A DNA stretch of 64,000 nt from Bradyrhizobium sp. Y36 (GTDB lineage: Bacteria; Pseudomonadota; Alphaproteobacteria; Rhizobiales; Xanthobacteraceae). The translations under genes and the position numbers were made by a program. Below are positions 60,007-64,000 of the stretch, one piece after another. The stretch is from NCBI RefSeq assembly GCF_002531575.1, contig NZ_NWTI01000013.1, positions 62,001-126,000 of the forward strand, read 5' to 3'. Each line of letters begins with the position of its first letter. The first letter of the stretch is position 1. Below the pieces are notes generated by a model. It had not been told where the DNA came from. It saw only the letters and a list, made by a program, of their open reading frames with translations, and searched no databases.

Positions 60007-62729
60007 GCTTCGAAATCAACGGCAAGTCGTTTGCGCAGGAGCCGCGCGCCGGCCAGTGCCTGCGCACGTTCCTGCGTGAGCTCGGCCATTTCGGCGTGAA
60101 GAAGGGCTGCGACGCCGGTGATTGCGGCGCCTGCACGGTGCTGCTCGACGGCGAGCCGGTGCATAGCTGCCTGATCCCGGCCTTCCGCGCCCACGGGCAC
60201 ACCGTCACCACGATCGAAGGGCTCGGCGGCGAGGACGGCGCGCATCCGATGCAGCACGCCTTCCTCGACGCGCAAGGCTTTCAATGCGGCTTCTGCACCG
60301 CCGGCATGATCTTGACCTGCGCCTCGCTGGACCAGGCTCAGCGCACCGATCTCGGCTCTGCGCTGAAGGGCAATATCTGCCGCTGCACCGGCTATCGCGC
60401 CATCGAGGACGCGCTGCTCGGCAAAACCAATGTCGAGACGAGCGTCGAGCCCGGCGCCGCCTTCGGCCGCAGCCTCCCGGCGCCGGCAGGCCCCGACATC
60501 GTCCGCGGCAAAGCGCGCTACACGTTCGATACCGCAATCGAGGGCCTGCTTCACATCAAGCTGCTCCGTTCTCCCCACGCCCACGCCAGGATCGTGGCGA
60601 TCGACAAGTCCGGGGCGCTGAACGTGCCTGGCGTGCATGCGGTCCTGACCCACGAGGACGCGCCGAAGGTCCTGATCTCGACCGCGCGGCACGAGAAGGA
60701 CTGGATGGACCCCGAGGACACCCGCATCCTCGACGACGTCGTCCGCTTCATCGGCCAGAAGGTCGCCGCCGTCGTCGCCGAGAGCGAAGCCGCCGCCGAG
60801 GAGGCCTGCCGGCGTATCAAGGTGGATTACGAGATTCTGCCCGCGCTGATTGACCCTGAACAGGCGATGGCGCCGGGCGCGCCGATCATTCATCCCGATC
60901 GCACCATTGCGAACCGCATCGCCGATCCCCAGCGCAACCTCGCGGCGGAGACGCATGGCGAGTTCTGCGACGTCGCGGCCGCGCTCGCGACGTCCGCCGT
61001 CACTTTTGAAGCGACCTTCCACAGCCATCGCGTGCAGCATGCGGCGCTGGAAACGCATGGCGGCCTCGCCTGGCTCGACGAGGCGGGCGTGCTCAATGTC
61101 CGCACCTCGACGCAGGTGCCGTTCCTGACCCGGCGCGCGCTGTCCGACATCTTCCAGCTTCCCTTGGACAAGGTCCGCGTGTTCTGCGAGCGCGTCGGCG
61201 GCGGCTTCGGCGGCAAGCAGGAGATGTTCGTCGAGGATGTCCTGGCGCTCGCAACGCTCAAGACCGGACGCCCGGTGAAGCTGGAGCTGACCCGCGAGGA
61301 GCAGTTCATCGCGACCTCGACGCGCCATCCGATGCGAATCCACATCAGGGCCGGCGCCGATGCCGACGGCAAGCTCACCGCGCTGCAGCTCGACCTGCTC
61401 TCCAACACCGGCGCCTACGGCAATCATGCCGGGCCCGTGATGTTTCATTCGTTGTCCGAATCCATCGCCGTCTACAATTGTCCGAACAAGCGGGTCGACG
61501 GCTACGCCGTCTACACCAACACGGTGCCGGCGGGCGCGTTTCGCGGCTACGGTCTGCCCCAATCGCAGATTGCGATCGAGGCTGCGATCGACGAGCTGGC
61601 AGTGCAGCTCGGCCTCAGCCCCTACGAGATGCGCCGGCGCAACATCGTCAGGCCCGGCGATCCCATGCTGTCGCCGCCGCCGTCCGAATTTCACGACGTG
61701 CTCTACGGCTCCTACGGGCTCGACCAATGCCTCGACCTCGTCGAGCGCGCGATGCAAGCCGATGGTCCTCGGCCGGAGCTGTCGCCGGACTGGCTGATCG
61801 GCGACGGCGTCGCGCTGACCATGATCGACACGGCGCCGCCGGCCGGGCACTTCGCCGACGCCACGATCGCGCTCGGCGAGGACGGCGGCTTCGCGCTCAC
61901 CGTCGGCACCGCCGAGTTCGGCAACGGCACCAGCACGGTGCACCGGCAGATCGCCGCGACAACCCTGGCAACCACCGTCGACAGGATCCATCTGCGGCAG
62001 TCCGACACGGCCCACGGCGGCCACGACACCGGCGCCTATGGCAGCGCGGGCATGTTCGTCGCAGGCAAGGCGACTCATGCGGCTTCCATGCAGCTTGCGG
62101 CCGCGCTGAAGGCGGCCGCCGCCGATGCGTGGCTGTGCGACGCCGGCACCTGCGTGCTCGAGGACAATGCGGTCGTCAGCGGGGTCCGACGCATGCCGTT
62201 TGCGGAGCTGGCAAAGCTCGCACGCGAACGCGGAGAGCGGTTCGCAGGCAACGGCGATTCCGCCGGGACGCCGCGTTCGGTCGGCTTCAACGTCCAGGGC
62301 TTTCGCGTCGCCGTGAACAAGGGCACCGGCGAGCTCAGGATTCTCAGAAGCGTGCATGCCGCCGATGCCGGCGTCGTCGCCAATCCCATGCAGTGCCGCG
62401 GTCAGATCGAGGGCGGCGTTGCGCAGGCGCTTGGCGCTGCGCTCTACGAGGAGATGGTGATCGACGCCGAGGGGCGCGTCACCAACCCGAAATTCCGCGA
62501 CTACCACCTGCCCTCGTTCGCCGACGTTCCGCGCACCGACGTGTTCTTCGCCGAGACGTCCGACACGATCGGGCCGCTGGGCGCGAAGTCCATGAGCGAG
62601 AGCCCGTACAATCCGGTCGCCGCCGCGCTCGGCAACGCCATCGCTGACGCCACCGGCATCCGCTTCACCGCGCCGCCGTTCAAGCCGGACCGGCTGTTTC
62701 CGGCGCTGCTCGACAAGTTCGGCGGTTAG
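60003..62729 (+). CDS. Molybdenum hydroxylase, fused 2Fe-2S and Mo-cofactor subunit (xanthine dehydrogenase type)
   Basis: The 908-aa protein starts at GTG 60003. Residues 1-150 hold two 2Fe-2S domains: GCDAGDCGACTV, GFQCGFCTAG and NICRCTGYRAIE. Residues from about 160 hold the molybdopterin domains, with GGGFGGKQEMFVED, GAFRGYG and the C-terminal GAKSMSESPYNP, where the Glu is in the catalytic position. With the FAD subunit it would hydroxylate hypoxanthine or xanthine to urate. The fused Fe-S and Mo layout is like Desulfovibrio aldehyde oxidoreductase, so another purine or aldehyde substrate cannot be ruled out. Confidence 0.88.
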   Translation: MSFEINGKSFAQEPRAGQCLRTFLRELGHFGVKKGCDAGDCGACTVLLDGEPVHSCLIPAFRAHGHTVTTIEGLGGEDGAHPMQHAFLDAQGFQCGFCTAGMILTCASLDQAQRTDLGSALKGNICRCTGYRAIEDALLGKTNVETSVEPGAAFGRSLPAPAGPDIVRGKARYTFDTAIEGLLHIKLLRSPHAHARIVAIDKSGALNVPGVHAVLTHEDAPKVLISTARHEKDWMDPEDTRILDDVVRFIGQKVAAVVAESEAAAEEACRRIKVDYEILPALIDPEQAMAPGAPIIHPDRTIANRIADPQRNLAAETHGEFCDVAAALATSAVTFEATFHSHRVQHAALETHGGLAWLDEAGVLNVRTSTQVPFLTRRALSDIFQLPLDKVRVFCERVGGGFGGKQEMFVEDVLALATLKTGRPVKLELTREEQFIATSTRHPMRIHIRAGADADGKLTALQLDLLSNTGAYGNHAGPVMFHSLSESIAVYNCPNKRVDGYAVYTNTVPAGAFRGYGLPQSQIAIEAAIDELAVQLGLSPYEMRRRNIVRPGDPMLSPPPSEFHDVLYGSYGLDQCLDLVERAMQADGPRPELSPDWLIGDGVALTMIDTAPPAGHFADATIALGEDGGFALTVGTAEFGNGTSTVHRQIAATTLATTVDRIHLRQSDTAHGGHDTGAYGSAGMFVAGKATHAASMQLAAALKAAAADAWLCDAGTCVLEDNAVVSGVRRMPFAELAKLARERGERFAGNGDSAGTPRSVGFNVQGFRVAVNKGTGELRILRSVHAADAGVVANPMQCRGQIEGGVAQALGAALYEEMVIDAEGRVTNPKFRDYHLPSFADVPRTDVFFAETSDTIGPLGAKSMSESPYNPVAAALGNAIADATGIRFTAPPFKPDRLFPALLDKFGG

Positions 62730-63613
62730 CTGCCGCGATAGGTCGAATAGCTCCACGGCGTGATCAGCAGCGGCACGTGATAATGATCTTCCGGCGCGCT
62801 GATACCGAAGCGCAGCGGGACTTCGTCGAGGAACGGCGGATCGGCCATCGGCACGCTGCGCTCGGCATAATATCGACCGACGCCGAATCTGAGCTCGTAG
62901 CGGCCGATCGGCAGCGGCCGGCCACCAATCAGCGGCTCGTCGGTGCGGCCATCCGCATTGATCACGGCGCGCGTGATCACGCGGCTCTCGCCGAGATTTG
63001 CCAGCTCGACCAGCTCGACCGCAATGCCGGCCGCGGGCTTGCCGATGTGATTGTCCAGCACATGGGTTGACAGGCGGCCGTGCACCTTCAGCCTGTCCTC
63101 GGCCACGACGAGCTGGTCGAGCCGCAGCGCGGAGATGCGGCCGATCTCCTCGATCGCGCGCCGCGTTTCGGTCTTGAGCATGTTGCGCAACCGGATCTCG
63201 AAATCGCGCAGCACGGAATCCCTGGTGTGACGGCGCACGCAGACGATATAGGGGAAGCCGAACTTGTCCCGATAGGCATTGTTGGCGCGCTCGAATGCCG
63301 CGTATTCGGCCTCCGACAGGCGGTCGAGGCCGGCGCTGTTCTGCTCATCGGTCGAGTCGGCCGTCAGCCCCGCCGCGCGCTGGGTCTTGCCGGCGAGATC
63401 GGGATGCGCCCGGATCAGCGCCAGCTGCACCTCGGGGTCGGCGCTCTGAATCGCCGTCATCAGCGCCGTGTGCAACTGGTTGACGCCGGCGAACGGCCGT
63501 TTCTCGGCAAGCTGCTCGGCAATCCACGGTGAATATTCCACGACATTGGCGAGCACGGCGACGAAATCCGCCTTGCTTGCAGCGTTGAGCTCGACGAGCG
63601 AGATCTTCGGCAT
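62726..63613 (-). CDS. Bifunctional OHCU decarboxylase / 5-hydroxyisourate hydrolase (UraD-UraH fusion)
   Basis: Residues 1-165 form UraD (MPKISLVELNAASKADFVAVL; HPDLAGKTQ; SEAEYAAFERANNAYRDKFGFPYIVCVRRH) and residues about 180-295 form UraH, with LSTHVLDNHIGKPAAGI at its start and the YRGS signature at the C-terminus. The fusion turns 5-hydroxyisourate, the product of urate oxidation, into S-allantoin. The ATG at 63613 is the natural family start; a longer frame adds 19 residues. It is convergent with the molybdoenzyme gene (4-base overlap). Confidence 0.92.
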   Translation of the reverse strand: MPKISLVELNAASKADFVAVLANVVEYSPWIAEQLAEKRPFAGVNQLHTALMTAIQSADPEVQLALIRAHPDLAGKTQRAAGLTADSTDEQNSAGLDRLSEAEYAAFERANNAYRDKFGFPYIVCVRRHTRDSVLRDFEIRLRNMLKTETRRAIEEIGRISALRLDQLVVAEDRLKVHGRLSTHVLDNHIGKPAAGIAVELVELANLGESRVITRAVINADGRTDEPLIGGRPLPIGRYELRFGVGRYYAERSVPMADPPFLDEVPLRFGISAPEDHYHVPLLITPWSYSTYRGS

Positions 63614-63618
63614 CGCCC

Positions 63619-64000
63619 TCACCCGATCTCGAATGCGTCGGAAGCCAGATGCGCGTGCTTGTCGTGCCAATGCTGCGCGATCTGCAATCGGGTCGGCACC
63701 CAGACATGTTCATGCTTGCCGATATAGTCGAGGAAGCGGATCAGGCCCGCGGCGCGGCCGGGCCGCCCGGCGAGGCGGCAGTGCAGTCCCACCGACATCA
63801 TCTTCGGCGCCGTCTCGCCTTCGGCATAGAGCACGTCGAAGGCGTCCTTGAGGTAGGTGAAGAACTGCTCGCCTTCGGCAAACCCTTGCGGGTTGATGAA
63901 GCGCATGTCGTTGGCGTCGAGCGTATAGGGAATGACGAGCTGCTTCCCATTCGCACCCTTCACCCAATAAGGCAGATCATCGGCGTAGGAGTCGCAGAGA
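63619..64000 (-). CDS. puuE: Allantoinase PuuE (polysaccharide-deacetylase fold), partial
   Basis: Only the C-terminal 126 residues are in the window. They include YWVKGANGKQLVIPYTLDANDMRF, TYLKDAFDVLYAEGE, MMSVGLHCRLAGRPGRAAGL and DYIGKHEHVWVPTRLQIAQHW, which match PuuE-type allantoinases, cofactor-light relatives of chitin deacetylases. The enzyme hydrolyses allantoin to allantoate. The stop is 5 bases before the UraD-UraH start on the same strand, so they are one operon in pathway order. Confidence 0.88.
   Translation of the reverse strand, partial: LCDSYADDLPYWVKGANGKQLVIPYTLDANDMRFINPQGFAEGEQFFTYLKDAFDVLYAEGETAPKMMSVGLHCRLAGRPGRAAGLIRFLDYIGKHEHVWVPTRLQIAQHWHDKHAHLASDAFEIG

Noticed and set aside
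59058..62756. A 1232-codon open frame antisense to the molybdoenzyme and FAD subunit genes
   Set aside because: It mirrors the codon structure of the sense genes, which carry clear Fe-S and Mo motifs. In GC-rich DNA long antisense frames are common, and its product shows no domain or ribosome site.

Overview
The window is 64 kb of GC-rich DNA from an alphaproteobacterium, most likely Bradyrhizobium or a close relative in the Rhizobiales. The pointers are a GcrA-family regulator, DUF6894 and DUF6456 proteins, many small proteins of a kind typical of Bradyrhizobium, promoter motifs of the EcfG (general stress sigma factor) type, and dispersed palindromic repeats. The genus is inferred from gene content, not from a database search.

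Layout. 1-14.0 kb is a catabolic island. It holds an acyl-CoA ligase (cut by the window edge), an opine-dehydrogenase-like enzyme, a 3-hydroxyacyl-CoA dehydrogenase, a NicX-like ring-cleavage dioxygenase or M29-type peptidase, a complete taurine/nitrate-type ABC importer with an IlvD/Edd dehydratase inside its operon, a 3-hydroxyisobutyrate-dehydrogenase-like enzyme, a two-component flavin monooxygenase and a class III CoA-transferase. Uptake, oxidation, ring opening and CoA-linked breakdown of an aromatic or N-heterocyclic acid would fit; the substrate is not known. 14.2-23.4 kb is a decayed prophage-like segment with a truncated and fused large terminase, a small phage-type protein, and three broken genes that share one C-terminal tail behind different N-terminal domains. 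This segment and its flanks carry four good copies, plus partial ones, of a ~90-bp intergenic element that looks like a promoter placed directly on a terminator hairpin.

20.3-34.3 kb is rich in small proteins: a single-domain response regulator, DUF6894, an EAL protein, secreted and one-helix membrane peptides, and a glycine-zipper stress protein. Several start near GGAAC-N16/17-(C/T)GTT motifs, which suggests the PhyR-EcfG stress response. Also here are an NRAMP-related transporter, an enolase-superfamily enzyme and arginase. 34.4-42 kb holds a CHASE2-PAS-GGDEF-EAL protein, a FecR-domain protein, a divergent TpsB outer-membrane transporter with no visible TpsA partner, an alpha/beta hydrolase, a cytochrome c and a dispersed palindrome.

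42.2-52.6 kb holds a phasin, a DUF6456-GcrA-S24 repressor module with repeated operator-like palindromes, a quinone oxidoreductase, a MoxR ATPase with a VWA partner (CoxD/CoxE-like) and a predicted six-hairpin glycosidase-like protein. 52.8-64 kb is a purine-catabolism locus: a BMP-type nucleoside/purine ABC importer, 8-oxoguanine deaminase, a xanthine-dehydrogenase-type molybdoenzyme with a separate FAD subunit, a fused UraD-UraH protein and the start of a PuuE-type allantoinase. Together these would import purines and take them through urate to allantoin and allantoate. No tRNA, rRNA, CRISPR array or intact insertion sequence was recognised.
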